64,000 nucleotides of DNA, taken from NCBI GenBank assembly GCA_008704415.1, contig VXIS01000035.1, positions 1-64,000 on the forward strand, in the 5' to 3' direction. Position 1 is the first letter of the stretch; the number at the start of each line of letters is the position of its first letter. The stretch comes from Sphaerosporella brunnea (lineage: Eukaryota > Ascomycota > Pezizomycetes > Pezizales > Pyronemataceae). The position numbers and the translations under genes were made by a program. Below, one piece after another: positions 35,682 to 46,937 of this stretch. Below the pieces are notes generated by a model. That model was not told the DNA's origin. It ran no database searches and worked only from the letters and a program-made list of their open reading frames with translations.

Positions 35682-38600
35682 AGTTCAACTGCGTTTTTTT
35701 TTTGGTAGACTCCCGGTGTTCAAGCTCATTTTTCCCTACACTCTTTTGCTTATTTTTTTGCGCCGTCCAGTCTCCTGCTGGCGAATTTATACGGCACCAC
35801 CCGATTACCTGTTCAGTAGGCTTAGGGAAATACTATGTGGCGCCGGGTGGCGGGGCTGATGACGCACTCCTCACCAACGCCGCCGCACGACTCCCATCTG
35901 TCGAGCTCCATAACGCCACCAATTCTTGATCAAATCCAATGTTTTTTTACATGCAGGATCCTCATCGCTTGCTCTAGCTGCCCGTCTCTGACTCGGCGTG
36001 CTTCCGACTGCTCTACACCCCGAAATTATTGTTGTTGGCGGGGTTGGGGTAGAACCGGCACGGCGTCCATGGGCTTTTGGTCTGAGGTAAAATCTCTGGC
36101 ACCACGAATTTCCTGATAATCCAGTTCTGGTAGCCTAGTGAACAGCGTCGTCATTCTATCGCACTGGCACTAACGTTGTTCCACACCATTCCGTGGTAAT
36201 TCGGCCCACTGAACGCACCCTAAATTGCCACATTGAAAGCCCGGAGTATGGCGTCTGCGCATCGAGAGTGTTGACTGGCAAGAAGTGGTGAATGTCATGG
36301 TGGGCGATCGCCAATGACAATTGGCCGGTCGCCAGGATGTTTGCTCTGCAGGATAGAACATACTTATGCATAGTACGCGCCCGGCAAAGGATCAAACGGC
36401 TAGTTGAATTCTGTCGACAACTTGCTTGAAGAACAGGCAACAGAGTTTCTATGCGAACAGGAAGGCTTCCGGAGAACTAGGCTCTGATCATCAGCCATTG
36501 AGTTTTGCCCAAAGTGTGAATTCTTACATTTTGTGTTTTGGCAAGAGCCGCGGAGTCTGAGACAGGTCCGCTATGGATTTCCAGCATGTGGAGACCCTAA
36601 ATGATAGTGGCTTATCAGTAACGAGGCATCTTCCACGCGCAACACTGAGCAAGGTTGCTGTTTCCTTCGTGGGCATCCCGACAACAAGGATCAAAAGGCA
36701 CCGGAAAATCTGTAGTGTATTATTGACACGGGGGATTACCATAAGCACGGTGACGAAATATTCTTAGGAATAATGTAGTTATCTAGAACCTATGCGATGA
36801 GATGCCGAATGCAAACTGACGATATAAGTTGCGGGGAAGAGTATGCAGGCCTGGATTACGATCGACGACGGATTTCGGGATGAGAAGCGGTTTCACAACT
36901 ACGTACTTAATGATTACATTGTCGTCATTTCGCACAAAGACCTCGAGAACTCTTTTCCAACCACACATGTCTTATACTTTGGGATGTATTACTCCGATTT
37001 AGTGTGCGCCAACTCACCTTGCATACATGCAATGCGCGCAACGATTCTCTTCAATTTCTGCCAAGGGTGATTGCGCCATAGTTGCCCCTCCCTACAAAAC
37101 CCTCCGGCTTTCGTGAACGCTTCTTACAATTGCTGTCGAACCTAATTGCGTGGCTCGCGAATGGAGGATATCGAATGATTGGATCTGATGGCTCGATCCG
37201 TTTGACCAGGTCTGTTCAAGCCACGCACTACTTAATTAATGATGGAGCTCTAACAACTTGAAGGGTTTTTTTTCAGGCTGTTTACGGGATTAGGTCCTAT
37301 CAATGGCCACCGACTGAGTACAAGATGTAGTTTGGAAGGTCCGAAGTCCCTCGTTCGTTGTTTGTTGTTCATGAGCGCCTTTTTCAACAAATATGGACTG
37401 GGTTTCCTTCATCTCCTGAATTGTCGCCGGTCTCGCTCTTTCCTATCCTCAAAAGTGGACATACCCAGTTTTGGTCTCCTTCTCACACTGCTTTACACAC
37501 TCTTGTAAATAGAGGGCTGGGCTTATCGGGAGCTGTTTTGAGCTTCCGAAAGGTGGAAGTTAAGTCTGGGGCAAGATCCTGACCCTTGGAACAAGCACCT
37601 TTGTTTGCCGTGAATCTCCTCAGTATTACTGCATGTACCTTTGATTCCACGCTTGGGGTACCGGTTGTACTCGATACTAAGGAGGTTCCGGAACACAGGG
37701 GGGAGGGGCAGCCTGCGCGAGAGCCTTTGGCTTTGCCCCTTCCACCTGCGGTTGTGGGATTTCCGGCGAGGGGCACCGGTACGAACAGCGGTGTATTCTG
37801 AGCGATTCCGCACCACTCAGCATACGCAAACTCAGATACCCGCGCGTCACATGGGGGTCAATCGTCAAGGTGGTTTCCTATTCATCGGTTTACAAGGCTG
37901 AAACAGAACGCTTGACTTTGCAGCAAGACGCATGGTGAGTCAAAGGCGTGGGAATGTTTTTCTTTCCTTTTTTTTTTTTTTTTTTTTTTTTATTCTACTC
38001 TTCGAGCATGAAACGCACAGCTGACTCACATGGTGTAGGCTGCGGAACGTGTGCCCTTCTTTGCCCGGTTGGTTGGTTGCCATACCCCCACCAGTTAGTG
38101 GTGCCAACAATCACTGCATAACTCAAAGCACGCACCGGACACTGGTCGGTTCTCACTCGCGATCGGCATTGGATGGATTCGGCGTCAGGGAAACAAGTAC
38201 GACAGGGCCTCAAAAACAGCAGCCAACGTGCGCAGAAGGCAGAGAGTTGCTCATAGCGTTTCAGCCGTCCTTGGAGCAGAAAGCCGAAGACTTCCATATA
38301 AATCGGGCTATATACATATCGACACCGGTTCTATTCTGTTAGTCAGCTACCGAGGAGCCCCATGTGGCGTACGCCAACTTGATTGGCTCAAAAGTTGGCC
38401 GCCTACGGGCGACACCGGCTCATATGACTACAGCCTTGTACAACTGGTGAGCCACGCGGCGTTCGGACTAAGGATTGGAGGCGTTTCGGGGGGTGTGAGG
38501 AGAACGGAACAAGTGGTGCCAGCTGGCATGTTCACTCGGAGACTGGTCGCCGGACCTGGCTTCTGCCACCGCATATACTCGAGGAAATAATGGAGGAGGT

Positions 38601-40785
38601 GGCTGGTTGGCTGGGGGAGGTGGGGGGGGGGGGGTCCTGGATATTCGGCCTGCAACAAACGAAGATCTTCTTTCGGAGCGAGCGCTCGAGCTTGGTGGTT
38701 TCACATAGGGGATTTGCGGCTCTGGAGTTCGGCATGGGAAGAGGGGGGGTCAGAGACTGCGGGGCACACAAAACCGATTGATGGGTTTTGACCAACAGCG
38801 ACAGACAAGTTTTAATTCCTCGGTAGGTTACAAGGTGAGAAAAAAAGCATGGGTGACAACCTGAAAAAAAAAAAGCAACCCGACGTGACAGAGCAAGGCA
38901 ACTGGGAAAAGAAGCGGCGTCGATACTTCTACACAGTAGAGAGGTTACGGAAAAGCAAATCAGAACCAGCCAGGAGCCTGCACACACGCATAGGAGGGAA
39001 GCTTGACAGCTTTGGAAACGGATGGAAGGAAAAAAAGGTTTCGGCTAGATATCGACATCTCGCGAGACTCGTTGCTCCATTGGCGCGGCAGGCGATTATG
39101 ATGAGAGCGTATTATCGACTGCCAAAAGGAGAGCGCACACGTCGTCGTTATGTTGAGGTCTTCGGATGATACAGCTTGGCTCATCTCGTAGGCGAGTGTT
39201 GGCATCAGAATAGTCTTCCGGCAAGGCAAGGCCCAGAGGCGGGGTTGCGATGGCCGCCTGCGATGCGGCTGCTGGAGGAGAGAGGGTGTTGTTTTGTGCT
39301 CCAGTTTGGCCTGGCATTCCTTGTGCACGTGGGGAGGGATGGGTTCGAGCTTTGTGCAATTTCCAGTCTGGCAGTGCAGTGCCGCTCTCCTGAGTGTTTG
39401 AGCTGCCTTGAATTAGAAGAGTTAGGCCGGTAAAATCTCTGGAGCTCTTTGCGTGGAACACGATCGATAATCACCTACTTAGTGCGTCTCTGAGGGATTC
39501 CCGTATCCACTCTTTCGATTATCGGTTACTGATGGCGTGTTGTGTGAGAAAGGGTGTATATGTAGGAATTGAGCTCGAAAGACCGAACTTTCTCGAGCGG
39601 AAGCGAAACGAAGGCAACGCGGCTGGAGATGAGTGGAACTTCGTGGGGCTGCTGTCGTCAAACGGCGGCCTTTTATCGCCGACATGGACGGACTTCTACG
39701 ATAGTAGACCGGTTTTGTGGACCATCCACTGGGGCGATTGGCAAGGCAGCAAGCACGAACCACCATACTGGTAATCAACTCAAAGCCGCCATCTACACCA
39801 AGTTCGCATTAGCCGAACAGGGTTGGGATTGGAGAGCTGTAAAGTTGAGCTGCCAGCCGGAGGGTCAGTGTATGTGTTGGTTGGTTGGTCAGTGCGGTTG
39901 TGTGGAAGGGTTGGTCGTCTACTTCTCGAGGTTTCAAGGCGAACTGACGATAGACTGGCTTTAGGTGGAGATTTGCCCCAAGACATCGACGGCAGATAGC
40001 GGCAGCGATACGAAGACCAGCAGTTGGCGTCTTCCCGATAGATTGTATGCTGAGACGCGACACACGTAAGATGGATGCATATCGTTGGAGTAAGGCCCAT
40101 TGACTTGGAGAACGTCGTGAGCAGCGAAGCCGCTGGGGTGAAAAATAGAAGAGACTGCTTTCTTCTGGTAGGGTGAGCAGGCCAGTGAGAACAGATTTTC
40201 CGAGCCGCATCCCTTTACGCTAGAGCTATGATATACCTATGGCTATGAACGTACCTGCTCTCATGGTACTAATTAACCCGAAACACCAACTGCATGTGCA
40301 GGCAGCTGTGTTGTGCATGTTGCGCAGGTAGGAATTGCTTTTTGCTTCTTTTCTTCCGGACGAACGCCACGACCAACGACGCCCATAGCAATCTGTGCAG
40401 AGCAGCTAGCTAGACCAGCCCGAAGGGGCTAATCGGTATCGATGTCAAGAGTTGACTCTTGCGACGGCCCTGGATTGCCATCTGGTGCAACAAATTGCTA
40501 GATGTCAAGAGAATTGACACATGCACGGGTGTTCGCATAAACGGGAAACGTCCACTATATAGTTCCTCTGATCTTGCAGGAGGGGAGCGGTACGGTTATC
40601 GTGCCCAAAGACAGGTGCGTTGCGGAGTTTTCGAAATTTCCGAACGCGGTTATCGCTGCTTTCTAGATTATTCTTTTTCCCAGCATCGTCGATGCTCTGA
40701 GACACAAAAGTCCTTGAGTTCTGCATGTATGTATGCATAATCACTTTTTTGATAAGCTTGCAGCTTTCCATAACTCCAGTCGCGT
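35682..40785. other. gene-free interval between two LINE ends
   Basis: No recognisable gene. It contains a T-run of about 25 at 37967-37991 (see findings) and a G-run near 38620. Open frames at 38849-39169 (basic, 106 codons) and 39461-39096 (minus, 121 codons, Pro/Ala-rich) match no family I know and may be chance. Confidence 0.5.
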
Positions 40786-41393
40786 CGCCAATCGATTTTG
40801 TTTTAATCATATTGTATTCGGCCGCTTGCGGCCATGACATATGTAGAGGGAAATACAATGCTACCCCTTCGGCAGAGCCGACTACTGGGGCCTGCGGATG
40901 AACTAAGAAAGTCGCACCATGTAGCAGCGAACCAAGGGAACTCGTAAAGGATGAACTAAGGAAACACAAGAAACAGAAGATGGGATCACAAAAAGTCATC
41001 GCAACATGATGGCCTTCTCGGGCCACTTTGGTAGCACTTAGGAATGACAGGACCGCTTCCATGCATCTATCATCGGCCAGCAGAGCCGCGGTTGCCGTTG
41101 CCGGCCACCACTTCTGCCTACCTTCCTTTGTTGCTTCTCGCACTTCTTTCCACATCACCTTCTATTCGGACTTCCACCTCCTGCAGAATTTGAAAGGGTG
41201 GTCTTTGGTCTCCACCGCGCCGGTCTCGCACCACCAACACTTGTCGTCTGCCCTGCGGCCTGTGGGGGGAGGAGGTACCGGCCGGTGGGCGCCTTGCCTA
41301 TCCTCAGCTGATAGAAACGCGATGCCAGTGACTTTTTTGCCTTGACAGCGGTGGAGTCTGGTCTCTTTCGTCGTCGGTAGAGCCGCCAATCGA
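40786..41393 (-). mobile_element. 5'-truncated LINE copy B with 10-bp target-site duplication
   Basis: Same family as the copy at 35 kb. The insert 40796-41383 is flanked by the perfect 10-bp duplication CGCCAATCGA (40786-40795 and 41384-41393). On the minus strand it carries the ORF2 end (CWWCETGAVETKDHPFKFC; ALLADDRC...SFLSATKVA), then the two conserved hairpins (GGCCGC-TT-GCGGCC at 40820-40833; TCGGC-AGA-GCCGA at 40869-40881) and a short AAAAC tail. It is truncated about 280 bp earlier on its 5' side than copy A. The right breakpoint is where similarity to copy A stops. Confidence 0.9.
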
Positions 41394-42830
41394 ATGAATC
41401 CAACCTTAATTTACCCCACAGGTAATGGGAATTAGATTGAATACGGTTGTTTTGTGATCGGACCTCACAAGAATGTCATCGGCCTTGAAATATCGTCCAA
41501 ACGCCATGGTCCCTGGATGGTCAGATGTCGTCAAATTAATTGGACCCCCTCAGCCGCCTCGGCCGCCGGGGGGGGCAGCTTTACGGTACGGTGGTTGGTG
41601 CCTTTATTCGTGCTCCAGTAGATCCTAACTATGGGGACAGAGACTTGGTATGGGGGACATCTTTTTTTATGTATGGTGTACGCAGTCTATAAAGGGGGGT
41701 ATACTCGTGCGGCCGAGCGCCAAGTGCACTGAAGTTTGCTTGGCTGCACCAACGTGAGGAGAAGGTGAATTCGAGATTCAGCTATTACAATTCTTCTTAC
41801 CCTGGTGTACAACTGCATAGCCAAATTTGCAAACGCTCTCTACAAGCCGGGACCGTTTTACATATTTTAAACGTTTAACAAGCGTTTAAAAAAACGACTA
41901 GATGGAAGGTATAATTGGGGCAAAACGGAGTAAAGAGGCTTAAGACTTACCTAGCAACACCGTCACTAACATCACCATCATCGTCATGATCATCTTCCAG
42001 CTAGTACGTCGCCTCCCGCGGCAAAACACCGCGACGGGAAAGGCAATTGGGAGATGTGACGATTCCAAGGCCTAAAGCCTACACAGGGGCAGAGATACAG
42101 CTTGTCAAAGAACTCAGTACCATGGCACTCATTGAAACATGCGATGTCACTCGGATTAGTCACTAGTGGCATGTTTAAGGTTAAACGATTGTCGCTTAAA
42201 TGTTTAAAACCAACGTTTAGACTTCTTCACTATTCCATTTAAACGGTTAAACTACTACCGTATCATCTCGCGTAAGGGAGACCCCCCCGAAATTGGGTTA
42301 GTGCCCGTTTCTTTTTGTGATTTTTCTCAGGATGACAAATGACAGTCCACTTTTGGAAGTTTGAGGCTTGCAAGCTTGCCAAGGAGGGTTTTTGTTTTTT
42401 ATTGACTTCCTTTTGGAAGATTTTTTGCACCTGGGGGGCGGCCACCACTTTTATGCCAACTGGTTGGCTATGCCACTTGTGGCTCCTCAGTAGTTGACTA
42501 GGGGGTTCTCTTACCCGTGAAAATGTGGTACATCAAACAGTCAAACGTGTACTGATTAAACCGGTTTGTGTGAAGTTACGGTGAATGCTTAAGATGCTCC
42601 CGGGGCTTTCATGCGAAATGAGTCCCGTGCCCTGTGCGTACTCGGAGGGAAGTCGAGACACCACCACCTTTGGTTCTTTTTGAAGTTGGCTTTGGCTGCC
42701 GAGAGACTCGTCGAGTATTTTCGTAGCTTCAAGTTGCAGGGTAGTTCAATTTGACGTGTCTAATGAGATGATTTTTTTTTTCTCTAAGCGGTTCATGATT
42801 TCGTGCGACTCCAAGCAGATGTAAAAAAAA

Positions 42831-42898
42831 GCCTCGGTGGTGCAGTGGTATGAAAAGGATTGGAACCCTAGGGCGTGGTAGGCTCAATTCTCGGGGCT
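42831..42898 (+). ncRNA. tRNA-related sequence with A- and B-box-like motifs (possible SINE head or tRNA pseudogene)
   Basis: GCCTCGGTGGTGCAGTGGTA looks like the 5' half of a tRNA including the polymerase III A box. About 40 nt later GGCTCAATTCTCGG resembles a B box / T arm. The acceptor and T stems do not pair properly, so this is not a functional tRNA. It follows an A8 run. Confidence 0.4.
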
Positions 42899-43093
42899 TT
42901 CTCGTGGGATTATTCCCATGGGTTTCTGTCGAACTGGCTTCTTTTGTCTTTGAAGGAGAGAATCATAGTGTGCCACTCGTTTGACAGAGAATAGACTGGC
43001 ATTGCATTGCGAGCCTCACAAACCGAAGGAAGTTGTGCGCAACGCGTACAAACGCACTGGAGTGTTGGAAGGCCCACACCGCGCATCCTATAT

Positions 43094-43152
43094 AGGTGTC
43101 CAATCTGTGGCCAGATGGGAAATCACAAAAGTTGCACTGTAGAATGCCGCTT
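43094..43152 (+). pseudogene. CCHC-type zinc-knuckle fragment, probably of a transposon protein
   Basis: One frame reads RCPICGQMGNHKSCTVEC. This fits the C-x2-C-x4-H-x3-C pattern of zinc knuckles found at the ends of MULE transposases and in Gag proteins. The flanking sequence is frameshifted and no further domain is visible. Tentative. Confidence 0.3.
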
Positions 43153-43860
43153 CGCTACATCCCTTACTTGGGTTTGATTAAACCTTTGGAGGGCATCTTG
43201 AACATCGGAAAATCATGGGTTGTCATAGGTACTAGGCGGGATCGCTACCGTGGTGCTTCGGCAATCTCAGGCCCTGTTTGGGTGGGCCACCGTTTCGGTA
43301 TCGGTTCCCCATTTTCAAGACACCGACGCCGTACTTCCAACTTGACATCATGCCGGAGCCGAAGCATTTACAGAGGCAGTGTTTGGCGACACACTGTACT
43401 GAGAATAGAGGTTCAGGTTTTTTTTTTTTTTTATTTGCACAAAACTTCGGGTATGAGAATGTCACTGTCGGTATTGCTGTCGCTGTCGCAGGCAGGGTTC
43501 GTTGTGTGAATTCATGGCAAGGAGCGTGGTTGGTTGCGCGAGAGCCCGGTATCGGCGAGAAACTGACCTCTTGAGGTCAGTTCCCGTTCTTGCTCCTAGA
43601 GTTCTCGTTTTGGTCCAAACGTGGCCTCGGTATTGCCACCGCCAAGCCTGCGAAAACGACTGTTCTGCTCATATACCGAGCCATCCAAACAGGACTGCGG
43701 TCGTCATAACACGGCATTCAAGTGGATTTCCACGGTAGGATACGGTATTTCGGTTAGGCATTTGCAAAAATCCTAGATTACGATGGCAATCAGTATTGCT
43801 ACAGTAGAAATCGCACCTAGTTTTTTCTCCCGAGTACATATCTATCTATCTATCTATCCC

Positions 43861-44560
43861 TATATAGAGCAGTGGTGTGGCGTTTTCCGGTGGCGTTTAC
43901 CGCAGGCTCAACTCAACAGGTGGCGCAACCCTAATATTTTGGAGCGGAGCCGTGGAGGGGCTTTAGCGACGATACTGCGGAGCGACTGCGCAGCCCTAAT
44001 ATTTTGGAGCGGAGCCGTAGAGGAGCTTTAGCGACGATACTGCGGAGCGACTGTCCAGCTCTATCCCTGGATATATAGAGCAAAGTGAGCCGCATCATTG
44101 ACGCGGCACCGTGGCTCAACACGAAAATTTACCCTACCAGAGACTGAGTGATTAGCTGTGATTGTGCGGCGCAGTGTGGAGCGAAGCTCTAGGATCTGGA
44201 GGGGAGCCGCAGAGACAGGTAATAAAATGTTAAGGAATTGTATACCGTGGGGGTTGAATTAGTACGAGAGCTGTAAATCAACGCTTGACTTCAACGCACT
44301 CATCCTCTGCCACCCGCAACCTTTCAATCATCCAGCTTTACTACCCCCATCATCGCCCCCGTGTCTCTATCCATATATATATAGAGCCAAGTGAGCGTGC
44401 GGTGGCTTCCACGGTGGAGCCCGGTGGCGCAACGCAGGAAACTCAAAGATTTTTCCTACTACCGGCTGAGTAATTAGCTGTGATTGGGCGGCGAATTGTG
44501 GAGCGGAGCCGTCGAGGAGCTTGAGCGACAATACTGCGGAGCGGCCACGCTGCTGTACAC
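43861..44560. repeat. degenerate tandem array with an inner 65-bp duplication
   Basis: Three degenerate units begin with TATATAGAGC near 43861, 44070 and 44380. They share blocks such as GGAGCGGAGCCGT, ATTAGCTGTGATTG and GACAATACTGCGGAGCG. Within the first unit a 65-bp segment is duplicated head to tail (43929-43993 and 43994-44058), differing at only a few bases. No coding capacity. Confidence 0.8.
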
Positions 44561-44908
44561 AGTGCTAGATTTGTCGATAGTCGTGTAATGGAATGGAATT
44601 GTATTTATCCGTGCCGGTGCTCACGGTGAAGTGAGACGGTCTTGCCTCCTCGACCCCAACCTACTACCTCTCTTTACGTTACTACTTTCACCCACTACCT
44701 CCTCTCATTACGTTACTGCGCCGTGTTTCACACATACGCCCTGACTGCAACGTACATATGACTTTACATTAAGTGGCGCTGTACTGATGACTCCACGCCG
44801 TGTGGTCACCACACGGCTGTTCACTAGTGTCTATACATTGACCCCCTCTCAAAGAACCAGCGAAAGGCTTAGCAGCTCCCGCCGGCGTTTGGGGAAGCCA
44901 ATAGTACT

Positions 44909-46591
44909 CTACGAAGCAGGCCTGAACCTCCCTGCCTCAACACTATCGAAATGCTTCAAAAACCTTCCCCACATATTACAACCACTTTCTCCTTTAGCCA
45001 CAACCCACAGAACGCGCCCCGCTCCATCCTCCCATCCAATCGGACAGATATCATCCTCTAGTCCGTTATTTTTAGCCCACATGGGGTCCGCACTCATGTA
45101 TCCTGGATCAACCGAGTTGACCGCAACCCGATACTTCCTCCACGCGTCAGCCGACTCTGTCTCTGTCAACATGTTCAACGCTGCCTTCGACATGTTGGTA
45201 TGAACGTGATATCCGGCCTTGGCTGAATGCCCTGGCTTATGCTCCGGCAAAGCCTCGCGCGAAGAGACGTTGATGATATAACCGGCGGGCATTGTGGAGT
45301 CGTTTCGACTACGGGACATGAGTGGCAGTAACTCGCGGAGTAAGATGAGAGGGACAAAGGAGTTGACGCTGTATGCTGAGATGACATCTTCGTAGGGGAT
45401 CTCTTGCACCTTTTGTGTCCAGCTGGACTTTTTAGATTCGACCACGGCGGTAATCTCGGAAAGGGCCCCGTCGTGGACGAGTTTTTCAGTGGCGTTTCCG
45501 TTTTGAATGTGCTTTTGCGCAGTTCCGGCACCAATGGCTTTGTATTGGCCGGCCCGGACCCGAGGGGTGTAATTACTGTTGACCAAAAGATTTCCGTTTG
45601 ATGGCGCTTCTTCGAGTGACTGCTCACGCCGGATGGCATGGGACTCTTTCTCCATCGGGTCGGTGAGTGTCTGTGCGGCGTTGTTGACTAAGATATCGAG
45701 CTTTTCGGTCCCCCAGTCTTGAAGACAATTCTTTATTGCCCCCACGAGGGCAAAAACATCGTTTGCAGAGCGGAAGTCTGCACCTACAACTCGCAGCCGG
45801 GCTTTCCATGCCTCAGAGTCTGGCTCTTGAAGATACCGGGTTTCGGCATCGAAGGGATATCTCGTCGACACAACCACTTTTGCACCGCATCGTAGCAACC
45901 GTAGAGCGGTGTGAAAGCCAAGGTTTATCCTTCCACCGGTGACTACTGCAGTCTTCATCGGCAGACTCAAGTTCTCGGGGAGCGAAAGAGCCGATTCCGC
46001 AACGTTGAAATCTCCGCACGGCATGCATAAACTGGGGTATAGAGGGTGAGCACACGTGAGTACGTAGCGGCAGATGTAGCATTTCTTCTGTCGTTGCTTC
46101 TTCCCCGGCTTTATGCGCAAGGTTTGCATTTCTCTCTCCGTCCTTCTCATCTCCGGCCCCCCATCCAGCTGCGCTTGCACTGCACTTACCAGCTCCCGCA
46201 GCGGGGTTTCGGACGTGACTCCCGTCACCTCCAGAAGCTGCAGATATTGAAACACCTTCAAAGCGGCTTTGAAATCCGGCTCGGAAGGAATCATGTGAGC
46301 TGGAATTGTGCTGACGGGCTCGCTATTCATGTCGGCTAAGTGCGTTTTAATCTCCCCAACGATGTTGTGGTATCGCATTCGGGCCACCGATATCGGGAGT
46401 TTGGCCTCCCCGCAGAGTGCACGGGCAATGTCGTCGACACGAGAGGCGGGAATACAGTAAAACAGAAGACTTGGAATTCCCCCTCGATCGTTCCGGCCCA
46501 GGTCGCGGTCTTTTCGAAGTTGGGCGGCGATAGCTGCCGCGTCTTGCGTTTCTTCGAACTCCTGACAGGCGGCGAGGGAGTTGAGATGCAT
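44909..46591 (-). CDS. short-chain dehydrogenase/reductase with N-terminal zinc motif
   Basis: Single exon, 560 aa. The first 165 residues form a helical extension of unknown role. Then comes a four-Cys motif, CYIC (C171, C174) and CMPCG (C189, C192), directly before a Rossmann-fold SDR domain from about residue 212: TGGRINLG (cofactor loop), NNA (303-305), NVSS with the catalytic-type Ser, and HTNMSKAALNM with Lys469. The usual catalytic Tyr four residues before the Lys is Thr465, so the protein is either a non-canonical SDR or not catalytic. A family combining a small zinc motif with an SDR of the HTNM-[SA]-K type occurs in plants, protists and some bacteria; membership here is by motif memory. 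Substrate unknown. It is divergent from the F-box-like gene across 346 bp. Confidence 0.85.
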   Translation of the reverse strand: MHLNSLAACQEFEETQDAAAIAAQLRKDRDLGRNDRGGIPSLLFYCIPASRVDDIARALCGEAKLPISVARMRYHNIVGEIKTHLADMNSEPVSTIPAHMIPSEPDFKAALKVFQYLQLLEVTGVTSETPLRELVSAVQAQLDGGPEMRRTEREMQTLRIKPGKKQRQKKCYICRYVLTCAHPLYPSLCMPCGDFNVAESALSLPENLSLPMKTAVVTGGRINLGFHTALRLLRCGAKVVVSTRYPFDAETRYLQEPDSEAWKARLRVVGADFRSANDVFALVGAIKNCLQDWGTEKLDILVNNAAQTLTDPMEKESHAIRREQSLEEAPSNGNLLVNSNYTPRVRAGQYKAIGAGTAQKHIQNGNATEKLVHDGALSEITAVVESKKSSWTQKVQEIPYEDVISAYSVNSFVPLILLRELLPLMSRSRNDSTMPAGYIINVSSREALPEHKPGHSAKAGYHVHTNMSKAALNMLTETESADAWRKYRVAVNSVDPGYMSADPMWAKNNGLEDDICPIGWEDGAGRVLWVVAKGESGCNMWGRFLKHFDSVEAGRFRPAS

Positions 46592-46937
46592 TTTCTTCGT
46601 GATTCTTCACGGCGGTTCTGGTTTTGGTTTGAGGTTTGTGGTTTGTGGTTGTGGGTGGGGTGTGTTGCCGCTGTTGCCGCGCAATGCAAATTAAGCGCAT
46701 GACTCATTCTGCGGGATACCAGGGCCGGGCAAGTTGGTCACGGCTAAGATGTTCACGTTGCTTCGGGCCTGCTTCTTCATGCTCCCTTGTGGCTAGATCC
46801 AAACAAACAAAGCGCATGACTCACAAACCTCGGTGCAACCGTCGTCAAGATCCCCCCGCTTTTCCCTTCATGCAAACGCGATCTCCCTGCCTGCCGCATC
46901 CCACTGTGCCGCGCACACGACCCTCGTTGCAGCGAAG
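46592..46937. promoter_or_regulatory. divergent promoter with two Gcn4/CPC1-type TGACTCA sites
   Basis: The 346 bp between the SDR and F-box-like start codons contain AGCGCATGACTCA twice, with core ATGACTCAT at 46699-46707 and ATGACTCAC at 46816-46824. The first is a perfect palindromic Gcn4/CPC1 bZIP site. The same 13-mer context in both copies suggests an old duplication or selection. Regulation by amino-acid starvation is inference. The second copy lies just upstream of an in-frame ATG of the F-box-like gene at 46833. Confidence 0.5.

Larger units (their letters stand above)
41394..43860. other. gene-free interval with TE-like fragments
   Basis: No intact gene. There are clustered GTTTAAAC/CGTTTAA-like inverted motifs around 41860-41900 and 42175-42255 that could be eroded terminal repeats of a DNA element. 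It also holds the tRNA-like sequence and the CCHC-like fragment listed separately. Confidence 0.5.

Noticed and set aside
38849..39169. 106-codon basic plus-strand frame
   Set aside because: Lys/Arg-rich composition from A-rich DNA; no homology recognised.
41860..42260. GTTTAAAC-like inverted motifs as a possible DNA transposon
   Set aside because: The arms are too divergent and AT-rich to define borders or a target duplication.
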